DNA of 64,000 bases from Gemmatimonadota bacterium (GCA_003169895.1 PNAE01000008.1:89751-153750); one strand, 5' to 3'. Counted from the stretch's first letter, positions 39,584 to 49,812 are shown. Translations and numbers: made by a program. Notes: generated from the letters alone by a model not told the origin.

Positions 39584-39874
39584 ATGAACAAGATGGAGCT
39601 CATCGAGGCCGTCGCGAAGTCCCGCGAAACCTCGAAGGCGGACGCCGGCGATATCGTCGACCTGTTCTTCTCGACCGAGGGTCTGCTCGCCAGGGAACTG
39701 AAGAAGGGTGGCGCGATCGCCATCACCGGCTTCGGCAACTTCGAAGTCCGCAAGCGTGCCGCCCGGGACGGCCGCAACCCGCAGACCGGCGCCACCATCA
39801 AGATCAAGGCGTCCAAGGTCCCAGCTTTCCGCCCTGGCAAGGGCCTGAAGGACCTGGTCAACCGGGGCAAGTAA
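39584..39874 (+). CDS. HU-family DNA-binding protein
   Basis: MNKMELIEAVA...ITGFGNFEVRKRAARDGRNPQTGATIKIKASKVPAFRPGK; RBS aaggag. Confidence 0.95.
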   Translation: MNKMELIEAVAKSRETSKADAGDIVDLFFSTEGLLARELKKGGAIAITGFGNFEVRKRAARDGRNPQTGATIKIKASKVPAFRPGKGLKDLVNRGK

Positions 39875-39900
39875 GCAGTCGCCAGTCCGAGGCAGGACTT

Positions 39901-39926
39901 ACGGGCCGCCCCGCTGGGCGGCCCGT
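39901..39926. terminator. GC-rich hairpin between convergent genes
   Basis: acgggccgccc (39901-39911) and gggcggcccgt (39916-39926): perfect 11-bp stem, 4-nt loop; no clear T-tract. Confidence 0.65.
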
Positions 39927-39944
39927 CGGCGTTCAGGCCCGGCG

Positions 39945-41552
39945 TCACCGCCCCGGCCCATTCCGGCCCGGCGCCTTGCTGCCTCCCGGACCACCCCGGC
40001 CCCGATCGACGCGCGCCGACAGCTTCCGCTTGCGGATCGTCAGCCCCACCAGGCGCTGGGCGATGCCTTCGGCATCCTCGGCCGGCACTTCAACCAGAGC
40101 AAAAGTATCGCGCAATTCGATCCGGCCAATCCGGGACCGGTCCATCCCGGCCTCCTTGATCAGCACAGCCACAAAGTCGCCAACCGTGGCCTCGTCCTTC
40201 TTTCCCGCGCCGATCCAGAGCTTGGCCGTGCCCGCGCTGGGCCCCGACATCGCCGGCGTGCCGGCCGGAAGGCCCGACCCGGGAAGGGCATGGTGGCCGC
40301 GTCCCACGCGGTCCGTCACCGATGCGTCTTCCGCCGGCCGCCCGGCCGCTGTGGCGCGCCAGAGTCCGAAGGTCGCCGCCGCGACGAGCTGCGGATCGAA
40401 CCGCTCGAACAGTGGTGCGAGTGCGTACAGCGCTCCCGCGCGATCGCCCGCTTCGATCGCCGCGGCGATCTCCCGCCGCAGTGCGGCGTCGCGGTCGAGC
40501 ACGGCGTTCGCCGGCGACTCGAGGTGCATCGGCCGCCGCGTCGGCGCGATTCGCTCGACATGCTGCTCGCATCCCGGGGGCACCAGCAGCACCACCTCTC
40601 CCGCGGCGGTCAGCCGCGCCAGCTGCTCTGCTGACGGCGGGTCATAGCAGATGACCAGACCCGTTTCCGGGACCCCCCGGGTCGTGAGCGTAACCCCGTC
40701 ACGCAACGATCCGAGGGCGCGCTGAATCAACTGGTGGTCGCGCCGATCGGCGGTCCAGATCGTGACCGTCGGCCGGTCGATCGCTTCGAGCACGGCGGCG
40801 ACCGCCGAGGCGCGACCGGTCCATGAGGTAGCGACGGTGCGCACGCTGGTGTCTCGCGGTGCCGCCGCCGGTGTAGCGGCCGCCGGCATTCCCGTGACGA
40901 TCAGCGCCTTGCGGGCGTAGCGCTCCACGACTCCGTCGGTACCGTCGATGCGTTCGGGATGGGCGGTGAGCACGATGCGTTGGGTGTCGCGGGGACAATC
41001 CTGCAACACGGCGGCGACCGCCTCGTCCCCGTGCCACTCGTCCGGCCACGCGAACACCACGGCGCGAAACCGGTCGGGGTGCAGGTCGGAATTGGCGTGA
41101 CGGTCGAGTGCGGTCGCTGGCGAGGCGATCAGTATGTCGCTCGTGCGATGGCCGCTGCTCGCCGCGGCGCCCCGGAGTGTTCTTGCGACATCGATCTGCA
41201 GCGGTGCGGACTCCGTCAACGCCCCGATGGCAATGGCCCATTCACTCACCAGCGCCGGCGCGGCGAGCACGAGCACCGCTCCGGCGGCGGCTGGTTGCCG
41301 GCCGAGGAGTCCGGCCATGACCGGGCTGGCCCAGGCCGGTGCCGGCGGGAGTACTGCCACGACGTTGCCCCCGCGCAGGACGGCGGGCACCACCTCGCGG
41401 ACGGCGGGCTCGTCGGCCTGCCACCCCAATCGCTCCAGGCCGGCTGCCATCGCCGGCGCCATCCGCCAGTCCGCGAACCCGACCACAGGTGCCTCGATTG
41501 TCAAATGCTGCGTGGAAGAACGAAGGTAATGAAGGCCTGAGGCCTGAGCCAT
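39945..41552 (-). CDS. DEAD-box-helicase-like protein with degenerate catalytic motifs plus DbpA-type RNA-binding domain
   Basis: C-terminal VGDFVAVLIKEAGMDRSRIGRIELRDTFALVEVPAEDAEGIAQRLVGLTIRKRKLSARVDRG; helicase motifs I, II and III not conserved; exact start uncertain. Confidence 0.75.
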   Translation of the reverse strand: MAQASGLHYLRSSTQHLTIEAPVVGFADWRMAPAMAAGLERLGWQADEPAVREVVPAVLRGGNVVAVLPPAPAWASPVMAGLLGRQPAAAGAVLVLAAPALVSEWAIAIGALTESAPLQIDVARTLRGAAASSGHRTSDILIASPATALDRHANSDLHPDRFRAVVFAWPDEWHGDEAVAAVLQDCPRDTQRIVLTAHPERIDGTDGVVERYARKALIVTGMPAAATPAAAPRDTSVRTVATSWTGRASAVAAVLEAIDRPTVTIWTADRRDHQLIQRALGSLRDGVTLTTRGVPETGLVICYDPPSAEQLARLTAAGEVVLLVPPGCEQHVERIAPTRRPMHLESPANAVLDRDAALRREIAAAIEAGDRAGALYALAPLFERFDPQLVAAATFGLWRATAAGRPAEDASVTDRVGRGHHALPGSGLPAGTPAMSGPSAGTAKLWIGAGKKDEATVGDFVAVLIKEAGMDRSRIGRIELRDTFALVEVPAEDAEGIAQRLVGLTIRKRKLSARVDRGRGGPGGSKAPGRNGPGR

Positions 41553-41599
41553 GAGAACCGGGGCTCATGGCTGATGGCGCGGGGCTGTACTTTTCCCCC

Positions 41600-42814
41600 A
41601 TGCCATTCCACCCGTCCCCCAATCTCGTGCACCTCAAGTCATCCGAGACCGTCGCGATCAGCACGGAAGCCAAGCGTCGTCGTGCCGCCGGCGAGAACGT
41701 GCTCGACCTCGGCGCGGGCGAGCCCGACTTCGATACCCCCGCGCTTGCGGCCGAGGCGGGGATCGCTGCAATTCGCGCGGGGAAGACGCGGTACGCGCCC
41801 AACGTCGGGACCGTGGAACTACGCTCGGCGATCGCCGGCGCGCTCTCGCGCATGAGCGGTGGCCGCGCCGTCGATCCGGAGCGCGTGATCGTCAGCAATG
41901 GCTCGAAGCAGGCGCTGTTCAACACCTGTTTTTCGCTGTTCGGGCCGGGAGATGCCGTGCTGATTCCGTCCCCCGCGTGGGTGTCCTATCCACAGATCGT
42001 GCATCTCGCCCGCGCGACGCCGGTGATGGTGCCCGGCGATCCGGAATGGGGGCTCAAGGTCAACGTTGCCGACCTGGAGCGCTTCCGCGACGCGCATACC
42101 CGCGGGTTGATCCTCTGTTCGCCCTGCAATCCCACCGGTGCGGTATATACGGCCGCTGAATTGCGCGCGATTGCCGACTGGGCGGCGCAACACGGCATCT
42201 GGCTGTTGGGCGACGAGATCTATCGGCGCATTCACTACGGCCCGGGGCCGGCGCCGTCGCTTTTCGACCTCGACGATGCCGTGCTCGACCGCAGCGTCGT
42301 GTTCTACGGCGCATCGAAGGCCTACGCGATGACGGGGTGGCGGATCGGCGCGTCGTATGCGCCGATCGAGCTCACCCGGGCGATGGCTGCGCTGCAGAGT
42401 CACACTACCACCGGCGCCAATCATCCGGCGATGTGGGCCGCCACGACCGCATTCAGCGATCCGGAAATCGACGTCCAGGTCGATGCCATGGTGGCGGCGT
42501 TTCGCCGCCGGCGGGATTATCTGGTGGCGCGGTTCCAGGACCAGCTCCCGGGTGTGGAATTCGTCGAGCCGCACGGGGCGTTCTACTTCTTTTTCCGGGT
42601 GGATGCGCTGGCGCCCGATGGCGCCCTTGGCGGGGCCAGCTTCTGCGAGCAGCTGATGCGGCAGGAAGGGGTTGCGATGGTGCCAGGTGCCGCGTTCGGG
42701 GACGATCGCTGGGTGCGCCTGTCGTTCGCGGTATCCGAGGCCGAGCTGGAAGCGGCGTGCGATCGATTGATTCGCTTCATCGCGCGCCTGGGCGGCGGGC
42801 CGGCGGCAGGCTGA
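41600..42814 (+). CDS. pyridoxal-phosphate aminotransferase class I/II (aspartate aminotransferase-like)
   Basis: LDLGAGEPDFDTP; SNGSKQALFNTCF; SPCNPTGAVY; PLP-lysine FYGASKAYAMTGWRIG. Confidence 0.94.
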   Translation: MPFHPSPNLVHLKSSETVAISTEAKRRRAAGENVLDLGAGEPDFDTPALAAEAGIAAIRAGKTRYAPNVGTVELRSAIAGALSRMSGGRAVDPERVIVSNGSKQALFNTCFSLFGPGDAVLIPSPAWVSYPQIVHLARATPVMVPGDPEWGLKVNVADLERFRDAHTRGLILCSPCNPTGAVYTAAELRAIADWAAQHGIWLLGDEIYRRIHYGPGPAPSLFDLDDAVLDRSVVFYGASKAYAMTGWRIGASYAPIELTRAMAALQSHTTTGANHPAMWAATTAFSDPEIDVQVDAMVAAFRRRRDYLVARFQDQLPGVEFVEPHGAFYFFFRVDALAPDGALGGASFCEQLMRQEGVAMVPGAAFGDDRWVRLSFAVSEAELEAACDRLIRFIARLGGGPAAG

Positions 42815-43324
42815 ATGGCGCTCGAGATTCACGTCGTTGCGCGACCCGAGCCGCTGCCGACGCTGCACTGGCAGTGGGACGCCGAAACGGACATCCTCAC
42901 CGGCGGCATCAAGGTCGATTCGCGCGGCGGCGGGTACACCGGGACGGTCGAGCTCAACGACGAGGAAGGGTCGATTGCGATGCTCGATATCAGTGGTGGC
43001 GTGCTCTGCGGCATCGATATCGTCGTGTGGCCGGAGATCACGACGCTGGTCGGCCTCGCGGCGCCGGTCGAGGCGCGGCACGGCCAGGTAGTGGTGCCGT
43101 CACGCACCGCCAAGCGCGGTGTGGCGTCGATCGAATTTGACACGACGCTGTCCGTATCAGCCGATCCCATGGAACGGACCTTCCACCTGCGCATCGGCAC
43201 TCGCCGCCCGGTCGAGCCGATCCGCATTGCCGATCGTTTCGTGGTTGAAGTGGACGGTGCGCAACGGCTGGCGGGATTCTGGCTCGAAGACGTGCCGCCG
43301 CCGCCGGGGCCATTGGGCGCGTGA
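42815..43324 (+). CDS. hypothetical protein preceding HerA
   Basis: 169 aa ORF with 1-bp and 4-nt junctions to its neighbours; WQWDAETDILTGGIKVDSRGGG. Confidence 0.7.
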   Translation: MALEIHVVARPEPLPTLHWQWDAETDILTGGIKVDSRGGGYTGTVELNDEEGSIAMLDISGGVLCGIDIVVWPEITTLVGLAAPVEARHGQVVVPSRTAKRGVASIEFDTTLSVSADPMERTFHLRIGTRRPVEPIRIADRFVVEVDGAQRLAGFWLEDVPPPPGPLGA

Positions 43325-45261
43325 CCGCCGCGATCCTCGGTCGCGTCGTTGCCACGGAGCTCAAGCCCAGCACGCCGCATCAATTCCATTTCTGGACGAC
43401 GCCGGTGGCATCCTGCGGGATCGGAACGATCGTGCGGGTGGACGACGCCAGGCGCACGGTGTTCGGCGTGGTGACGGAGGGCTTTGCCTATGCCGATCTG
43501 GCCCGACCGATTGATGCGGTGATCGCCGCTCACGGCGATCCAGCGCGCGTTCCGGACGAGCCGTCGCTGCGGTCCGATGTCCGGCTGTGGAGCGTGGCCG
43601 TGCTGCGCCAGATCCCCGAGGAACCGCTGCAACCGGTCCCGTTCGGTGCGGTGACACTCGCCACGGATGCGGATGTACGCATCGCCCTTCGCATGGACAC
43701 GTACGTCAACGAGGCCGGATCGACCGGCGTGCCCATCGGCCTGTACTCTGCCGGTGGCCTCGCCGCTCCCGTGCTGCTCGACGCGGACTTCCTGCTGGGC
43801 CCGGAGGCGGCGCACCTCAATATCAGCGGCGTTTCGGGACTCGCTACCAAGACCAGCGCGGTGACGTTCCTGCTCTCGAGCATCTTCCAGGCATTGCCGG
43901 CCTCGAAGGGCTCGGTCGCGGCGGTCTGCTTCAACGTCAAAGGCCCCGATCTCTGCTTCCTCGACCAGCCGACGGTCCTGGGCGAGGACGACCTTGCGAT
44001 GTGGCGACGGCTTGGACTGCACGCCGCACCGTTCACCGACGTGACGGTGTACGCGCCGTTCAAGCCGGACGGCGTCAATCTCAACACCCTCCGCAGCAAC
44101 CCGGCGATCATCGATCGCGTCGAGCCGCTGGTGTGGGGCCTGCGTGAGGTCCTCGACTACGCCGAGGTGGTGCTCAATCGCGACGACGTCGACGCCAAGG
44201 CTGGCGCACTGATCGACTTTCTCGCCGACCGCGTCGTGGCCAAGCACTACGCTGCGCCCGAACTGCGCGACCGGCCGTTCGAGGTGGCAAGTTTTGCCGA
44301 CCTGGATGAGTTCTTCCGCGCGATCTTCGACTTCCTGGAAACCCAGCGCGGGGGCGACGTCTGGCGCACGCACCATATCGCGACGATTCGCAAGGTGCGC
44401 AACCGGCTGGGGAACATCGCGATCCGGTCGAAAGGCCTGGTGACCGACGACGCGGTGACCAATGACTTGCCGTGGGGCACGTTTCGCGATCGATCGATGA
44501 CCGTGATCGATGTGGCGGGCGTGGACCCGCTGGCGCAGGACCTGGTCTTCGCCCGGGTGATTTCGAAGCTGCGCGAGCACCTGGAGCGCCGCGATCTTGG
44601 CGTCGATCACATGATCGTGTTCGTCGACGAACTCAACAAGTACGCGCCCGGCGACGGGCCCGAGACGTATGTGCAGCGGATGCTGCTCGACCTCTCGGAG
44701 CGCGGGCGCTACCTCGGCCTCGTGCTGTTCTCGGCGCAGCAATTCCGCTCGCAGGTGCTGCGGCGCGTCACCGGCAATGCGGGTACGTCGGTGTACGGCA
44801 GGATGGACAGCGACGAGCTGGCGCTGCCCGGCTATGCGACGCTGTCGCCCGCCATCAAGGCTAAACTCGCGACCCTGCCCAAGGGCGAGGTGATGCTGCG
44901 CCACCCGCATTTCACCCAGCCGGTGTTCGTGCGGTTTCCCCGCCCGGCGTCCTTGTCGGGCCGGGAAGGCGTTGAGCGCTTCCCTCCGGCACCCGACCTG
45001 CCGTTCGCTGACGCGGTGATCCAGCGGCTCAAGACCCTCGATCCCTCCATCAGTGCCGACGACATCCGGTCCGTGATCGACGGCCGACCCGAGCCGGAGG
45101 TGCGGCGCGCGTTGTCGGCGACGACGCAGCGACGCCCGGACGGCGTGTTCGCCTTCTTCCGCGGCTGCCTCAAGCGCACGATCGCGACGGCAAAGACCGA
45201 ACCGCGACGCGGCATTGCACCGCTGACGCGCGACGATGCCGACCCGTTCGCACCATATTAG
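43321..45261 (+). CDS. HerA/FtsK-type ATPase (HerA-like, HAS-barrel N-terminus)
   Basis: N-terminal ILGRVVATELKP...GIGTIVRVDD; P-loop GVSGLATKTSAV; MIVFVDELNKYAP; GLVLFSAQQFRSQV. Confidence 0.85.
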   Translation: MTAAILGRVVATELKPSTPHQFHFWTTPVASCGIGTIVRVDDARRTVFGVVTEGFAYADLARPIDAVIAAHGDPARVPDEPSLRSDVRLWSVAVLRQIPEEPLQPVPFGAVTLATDADVRIALRMDTYVNEAGSTGVPIGLYSAGGLAAPVLLDADFLLGPEAAHLNISGVSGLATKTSAVTFLLSSIFQALPASKGSVAAVCFNVKGPDLCFLDQPTVLGEDDLAMWRRLGLHAAPFTDVTVYAPFKPDGVNLNTLRSNPAIIDRVEPLVWGLREVLDYAEVVLNRDDVDAKAGALIDFLADRVVAKHYAAPELRDRPFEVASFADLDEFFRAIFDFLETQRGGDVWRTHHIATIRKVRNRLGNIAIRSKGLVTDDAVTNDLPWGTFRDRSMTVIDVAGVDPLAQDLVFARVISKLREHLERRDLGVDHMIVFVDELNKYAPGDGPETYVQRMLLDLSERGRYLGLVLFSAQQFRSQVLRRVTGNAGTSVYGRMDSDELALPGYATLSPAIKAKLATLPKGEVMLRHPHFTQPVFVRFPRPASLSGREGVERFPPAPDLPFADAVIQRLKTLDPSISADDIRSVIDGRPEPEVRRALSATTQRRPDGVFAFFRGCLKRTIATAKTEPRRGIAPLTRDDADPFAPY

Positions 45262-45264
45262 AGG

Positions 45265-46449
45265 ATGCGTCTGGCGCATCTGGCTGACCTGCACCTCGGA
45301 TTCCGGCAGTTCCACCGCCTCACGGAGCGCGGCCGGAACCAGCGCGAGGTCGATGTCGCGACCGCGTTCAGCCGCGCCATCGACGGCGTCATCGCCGAAC
45401 GGCCGGACATCATGGTCGTGGCCGGCGACCTGTTTCACGCCGTGCGGCCCACCAATTCCGCCATACTGCACGCGGTGCGCGAGTTCGGCCGACTCCGCCG
45501 CGCGCTGCCCGCCGCACCGGTGGTCGTGATCGCGGGCAATCACGACACCCCGCGGTCCAGCGACACCATCTCGATTTTCGGCTTGCTGCACGAGATCGGG
45601 CTGCACGTGGCGGACACGGCGCCTCGCCGGTTGACCTTTCCGGAACTGGATCTCGCGCTGCTCGCGGTACCGCATCAGGCGCTCTTCGAAGAGCCACGCC
45701 TGGGTATCGAGCCGTCCGGTCGCGAACAACATCAGGTGCTGCTGATCCATGGTGAGACGCCGGAACTCTTCGGCGTCGATCGCAGCATGGCGGAACCGGG
45801 TGGTGCGATGCTCACCGCGGCGGAACTGCACGGGCCGTGGAGTTATGTGGCGCTGGGTCACTATCACGTGCAATGTGAAGTGGGGGAGCATCAGTGGTAC
45901 GCCGGCGCGCTCGACTATTGCTCGCCCAACCCGTGGGGCGAGCTGCGCGCCGAGCGGACGTCGAAGCTCGTTGGCAAGGGATGGCTGATATTCGACTTCG
46001 ACACCCGCCGGGCGACGCGTCATGCGATCGAAGCTCCGCGCCGTGTTCTCGACCTCCCCTGGCTCGACGCCAACGAGATGACCGGGCCGGAAGTCGACCG
46101 CCTGATCGCCGATGCGGTGGCGAACGTGAGTGACGGGATCGCGGGAGCCGTGGTGCGCCTGGTCGTGCGCAACGTAGCGCGTCCGGTTGCGCGCGAACTG
46201 GATCACGCGCGGATCCGGGCCTGGAAGGCAGAGGCGCTGCATTTCCAGCTGGACTTGCGCCGTCCGGAAACGCCGGGGCGCCAAAGCGCGAGCGGAGCGC
46301 CGGGGAAGCCGGAAACTTTGCCGGAGACACTCGAGAGCTACCTGCGCGAGCGTACGCTGCCACCGGGAATCGACCATGGCCGCTTTGTGATGCGCGGCGT
46401 GGAGATGCTCGCGGCGGTGGAGCACGATGCCCTCGAATCGGGGGGCTGA
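45265..46449 (+). CDS. Mre11/SbcD-type exonuclease
   Basis: MRLAHLADLHLGFRQFH; VVAGDLFHAVRPTN; VVIAGNHDTPRSS; ALGHYHVQ. Confidence 0.95.
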   Translation: MRLAHLADLHLGFRQFHRLTERGRNQREVDVATAFSRAIDGVIAERPDIMVVAGDLFHAVRPTNSAILHAVREFGRLRRALPAAPVVVIAGNHDTPRSSDTISIFGLLHEIGLHVADTAPRRLTFPELDLALLAVPHQALFEEPRLGIEPSGREQHQVLLIHGETPELFGVDRSMAEPGGAMLTAAELHGPWSYVALGHYHVQCEVGEHQWYAGALDYCSPNPWGELRAERTSKLVGKGWLIFDFDTRRATRHAIEAPRRVLDLPWLDANEMTGPEVDRLIADAVANVSDGIAGAVVRLVVRNVARPVARELDHARIRAWKAEALHFQLDLRRPETPGRQSASGAPGKPETLPETLESYLRERTLPPGIDHGRFVMRGVEMLAAVEHDALESGG

Positions 46450-48863
46450 TGCAGCTGCTCCGATTGAAGTTGCAGAATTTCCGGCAGCACGAACTGACCG
46501 ACATCCATTTCGATCGCGGGCTTACGGGGATCGTCGGACCGAATGGCGCCGGCAAGACCACGCTGCTCGAGGCGATCGCCTATGCGCTGTACGGCGTCCC
46601 GGGGACCCGCGGCGTCAAGGAAACATTGCGGCGGCGCAAGGCACCGCCGCGTTCCCGCTTCGAGGTGTTGCTGGAGTTCGCGCTTGGCTCGCATCGCTAC
46701 TCGCTCGTGCGCACGGCCAACAACGCCGAGCTGAAGCAGGACGACCAGGTGATCGCGAACAGCACCGGCGCCGTGACCGAACGGATCACGGCGCTGCTCG
46801 GCATGCGCCGGGACGAGTTCTTCAACACCTATTTCACCGGGCAGAAGGAACTCGCGGTCATGGCCGCGATGGGCCGCACGGAACGCGCCCAGTTTCTCTC
46901 GCGGGTGATGGGGTATGATCGCCTGCGCGACGCACAGGACCGGTTGCGCCAGGAGCGCTCGGCGTTGAAGTCCCAACTCACCGGCATCGAGCAGGGCCTG
47001 GCCGACCCGCAGGCGCTGGAGGTCGCGTTGACGGCGGCAGTGAGCGCGCTGGACGCCGCGCGAGGCGAGCGCCTGGCGGCGCTGGGGCGCGAACGCGAGG
47101 CGAGCGCGCGGATGGCGGGGTTGACACCCGGGTGGACCGCGGCGCGGGAACGTCGCACTGCCTGGGAAGCGCTCGATGGCGAGCGACGGCTGATCGAGAA
47201 GCGGGTGGCCGTGGCCCGGGCGCAGTTCCAGGCACTCGACCAGCAGCTGGCCGCGGCACTGAAGGCCCAGACGCGGCTGGGCGAACTGGGAACGGTGATC
47301 GCCGATTGGACCACGCTGGCCGCGGAACGCGTGCTGCTCGAAGCGGCCGCCGTCGCCTACACGGCGCGGAGCCGGACCGTGGCGCGTCGCGACCAGGCGC
47401 GGCAGCGTCTCACCGAACTCGATGCCCAGCTGCTGCTGCTACCCGACGCGGCCCGGGCGCAGGAACTGGCGACGGGCCGCGTCACGGCGGTTGCCGCTCG
47501 GGAAGCGACCGAGCAGGAGGCGGCGGAACGGCGCAAGCGCTGGACCGAAGACGTCCAGGAGGCGCGGACAAAACTGGCGGCGTTCCGTGAGCGGTACCGC
47601 GAACTCAAGGATCAGCGCGACCTGATCGCGAGCCAGGGCGCTGAAGGGATCTGTCCGACCTGCGGTCGCCCGCTTGGCGATTCCTTCACCGGCATGCTGG
47701 CGCTCCTCACGCGCCAACTCGAAGAAGTACAGACCGACGGCACCTACTTCGGCCAGCGCGTGACCCAGTTGACCGAATTGCCGCAGGAACTCAAGGACCT
47801 GGACGCGGAACGGCAGCGACTGGAGCAGGAACTGCGGCGCGCAACCGAGGCGCTCGGCCAGGCGCAGGCGCAGGTGCGCCAGCGGCAGGAAATCGAAAGC
47901 GAACGCGTCCGGCTCACGGAGGAAGGCGCCCGGCTCGACATCGAGCTGGCAGGACCGGCGGGCACCTACGACGCCGCGCGCCACGAACAAGTACGGACTC
48001 GGCTCGCCGAGCTGGAAGTGTCGCGACGCGAGCATGATCAGCTCACCGGCGTTGCCACGCGGGCTGAAGGGCTGGTGGGCGAAGCCGCGGTGGCGGAGCA
48101 GCTGGCATCGACGGCGGAGGCGGAACTGGCGGCGCTGGACCAGCGGCTGGCAGCACTCGGTTGGGATGCCGCCATGTTTACCGCGCTGGAAGCCGCCGTG
48201 CGCGAAGCGGAGCTGGCGCTGCAGTCGGCGCAGTTTGCGGTTTCCGGCGCCGCGGTGGCACTCGAGCGGGCCGAGGAGTTGCGCGAGGCGGCGTTGGCGC
48301 GACAGGCGGATCGAGCGACCAAGGCTGAGCTGGCGCGGGCGCTGGGTGACGAGATCAACCTGCTGGAGGAGCTCGATCGGGCGTTCAGCGACCTCCGCAC
48401 CGAACTCAACCTGCAGTTGCGTCCTGACCTTCAGGAAAGTGCATCCCAGTTGCTCCACGAACTCACCGCCGGGCGGTACGATGACCTGGAGCTTGACGAG
48501 AGCTACATGCCGACGATCGTCGAAGATGGCGAGGCGAAGCCGGTCATCTCCGGCGGCGAGGAAGACGTCGTGAATCTCGCCATGCGACTCGCGATTTCGC
48601 AGATGATCGCTGAGCGTGCCGGGAAGCCGCTATCCCTCCTGGTGCTCGACGAGATCTTCGGCTCGCTGGACGAGGAGCACCGGGCCGCCGTGCTGGCGCT
48701 GTTGCGCGCATTGTCGGATCGCTTCCCCCAGGTGATCCTCATCACCCATGTTGAAGGCATGCACGACGCGTTCGACCGGGTGATGCGGATGTCCTACGAT
48801 GTCGAGACCGGTGTCACCACGGTGCGTGAGGATACACCCGAGCCGCTTGATGTGGCGGTCTGA
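46449..48863 (+). CDS. Rad50/SbcC-type SMC ATPase
   Basis: FDRGLTGIVGPNGAGKTTLLEAIAYALYG; zinc hook CPTCGRPL; SLLVLDEIFGSLDEEHRAAVLALLRAL. Confidence 0.95.
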   Translation: MQLLRLKLQNFRQHELTDIHFDRGLTGIVGPNGAGKTTLLEAIAYALYGVPGTRGVKETLRRRKAPPRSRFEVLLEFALGSHRYSLVRTANNAELKQDDQVIANSTGAVTERITALLGMRRDEFFNTYFTGQKELAVMAAMGRTERAQFLSRVMGYDRLRDAQDRLRQERSALKSQLTGIEQGLADPQALEVALTAAVSALDAARGERLAALGREREASARMAGLTPGWTAARERRTAWEALDGERRLIEKRVAVARAQFQALDQQLAAALKAQTRLGELGTVIADWTTLAAERVLLEAAAVAYTARSRTVARRDQARQRLTELDAQLLLLPDAARAQELATGRVTAVAAREATEQEAAERRKRWTEDVQEARTKLAAFRERYRELKDQRDLIASQGAEGICPTCGRPLGDSFTGMLALLTRQLEEVQTDGTYFGQRVTQLTELPQELKDLDAERQRLEQELRRATEALGQAQAQVRQRQEIESERVRLTEEGARLDIELAGPAGTYDAARHEQVRTRLAELEVSRREHDQLTGVATRAEGLVGEAAVAEQLASTAEAELAALDQRLAALGWDAAMFTALEAAVREAELALQSAQFAVSGAAVALERAEELREAALARQADRATKAELARALGDEINLLEELDRAFSDLRTELNLQLRPDLQESASQLLHELTAGRYDDLELDESYMPTIVEDGEAKPVISGGEEDVVNLAMRLAISQMIAERAGKPLSLLVLDEIFGSLDEEHRAAVLALLRALSDRFPQVILITHVEGMHDAFDRVMRMSYDVETGVTTVREDTPEPLDVAV

Positions 48864-49812
48864 CGCCACGCTGGCCGGCCCGTCCCGGGCGGCCATCGCC
48901 GATATCGACGCCCTGAACCGGGTGTTTTCCGAGGCGTTCACGGAACGCTACCGCCGCGACGGTCTGTCCGGTGTCCGGGTTCCCTTCCTCAATCCGGCCG
49001 TGTGGCAATTCGCCATCGCGGACGCCGGCGACGGCGCGATGATCTGGCGGGATGGCCGCGGCGAACTCGTGGCGTTCAACATGGTGCACCGGTCTGGGAC
49101 TGAAGGGTGGATGGGACCGCTGGCGGTGCGCACCGACCGCCAGGCGCGCGGCCACGGGCGACGCATCGTGCGGGAGGGGATCGCCTGGCTCGAGGGCCAG
49201 GGCGTGCGTACCATCGGCCTGGAGACCATGCCGCGCACGGTCGACAACATCGGGTTCTATTCGCAACTCGGCTTCATACCGGATCGCCTCACCGTCACGT
49301 TGCAGCGCGAGCGGTTGCGCAGCTCAGGGGCGCCGGGCGCCCGCATGAGTCCGTTGGGCGCCCCGGCCCGTGCGGCGGTGATCGCCGAGTGTCGTTCGCT
49401 GTCGTGCTCGGTGGCGGATGGCGTGGATTTCACCCGTGAAATCGAGTTGACCCTCGAACACCAGCTCGGCGACGTGTCGCTCATGCGTGGTGACGGCGGA
49501 GCCCTGCGCGGTTTCGCCTTGTGGCACGCGGCGCCCCTGGCGCAGGGCCGGATGCGGGACGAGCTGCGGATCCTCAAGCTCGCAGCGCATGACACCGCGG
49601 CCGCCGTATCGGTGGTGAAGGCCGTCGAGCACGAGGCGGCCGCGATGTCGCTGGGGCGGATCGCGCTGCGGTGCCAGACCCGCCACGCGGAGTTGTACGC
49701 CGCGCTGATCGACGATGGCTTCCGGGTGCAGTGGACAGACCTGAGGATGACGCTGATCGGCAAGGGCGAGGTCGAACGGCACGGCGTGCTGCTGTCGAAC
49801 TGGGAGATCTAG
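48850..49812 (+). CDS. GNAT family N-acetyltransferase
   Basis: LAVRTDRQARGHGRRIVREGIAWLEGQGVRTIGLETMPRTVDNIGFYSQLGF. Confidence 0.85.
   Translation: MWRSDATLAGPSRAAIADIDALNRVFSEAFTERYRRDGLSGVRVPFLNPAVWQFAIADAGDGAMIWRDGRGELVAFNMVHRSGTEGWMGPLAVRTDRQARGHGRRIVREGIAWLEGQGVRTIGLETMPRTVDNIGFYSQLGFIPDRLTVTLQRERLRSSGAPGARMSPLGAPARAAVIAECRSLSCSVADGVDFTREIELTLEHQLGDVSLMRGDGGALRGFALWHAAPLAQGRMRDELRILKLAAHDTAAAVSVVKAVEHEAAAMSLGRIALRCQTRHAELYAALIDDGFRVQWTDLRMTLIGKGEVERHGVLLSNWEI

Noticed and set aside
42829-46425. 1198-aa minus-strand ORF
   Set aside because: Lies entirely antisense to orf169, HerA and SbcD, which have clear family motifs; a mirror ORF expected from high GC3 coding DNA; low-complexity Arg/His-rich translation
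42815-48863. HerA-based anti-phage defence system
   Set aside because: No SIR2, DUF4297, nuclease-effector or other known HerA defence partner; the Mre11/Rad50 neighbours point to DNA repair
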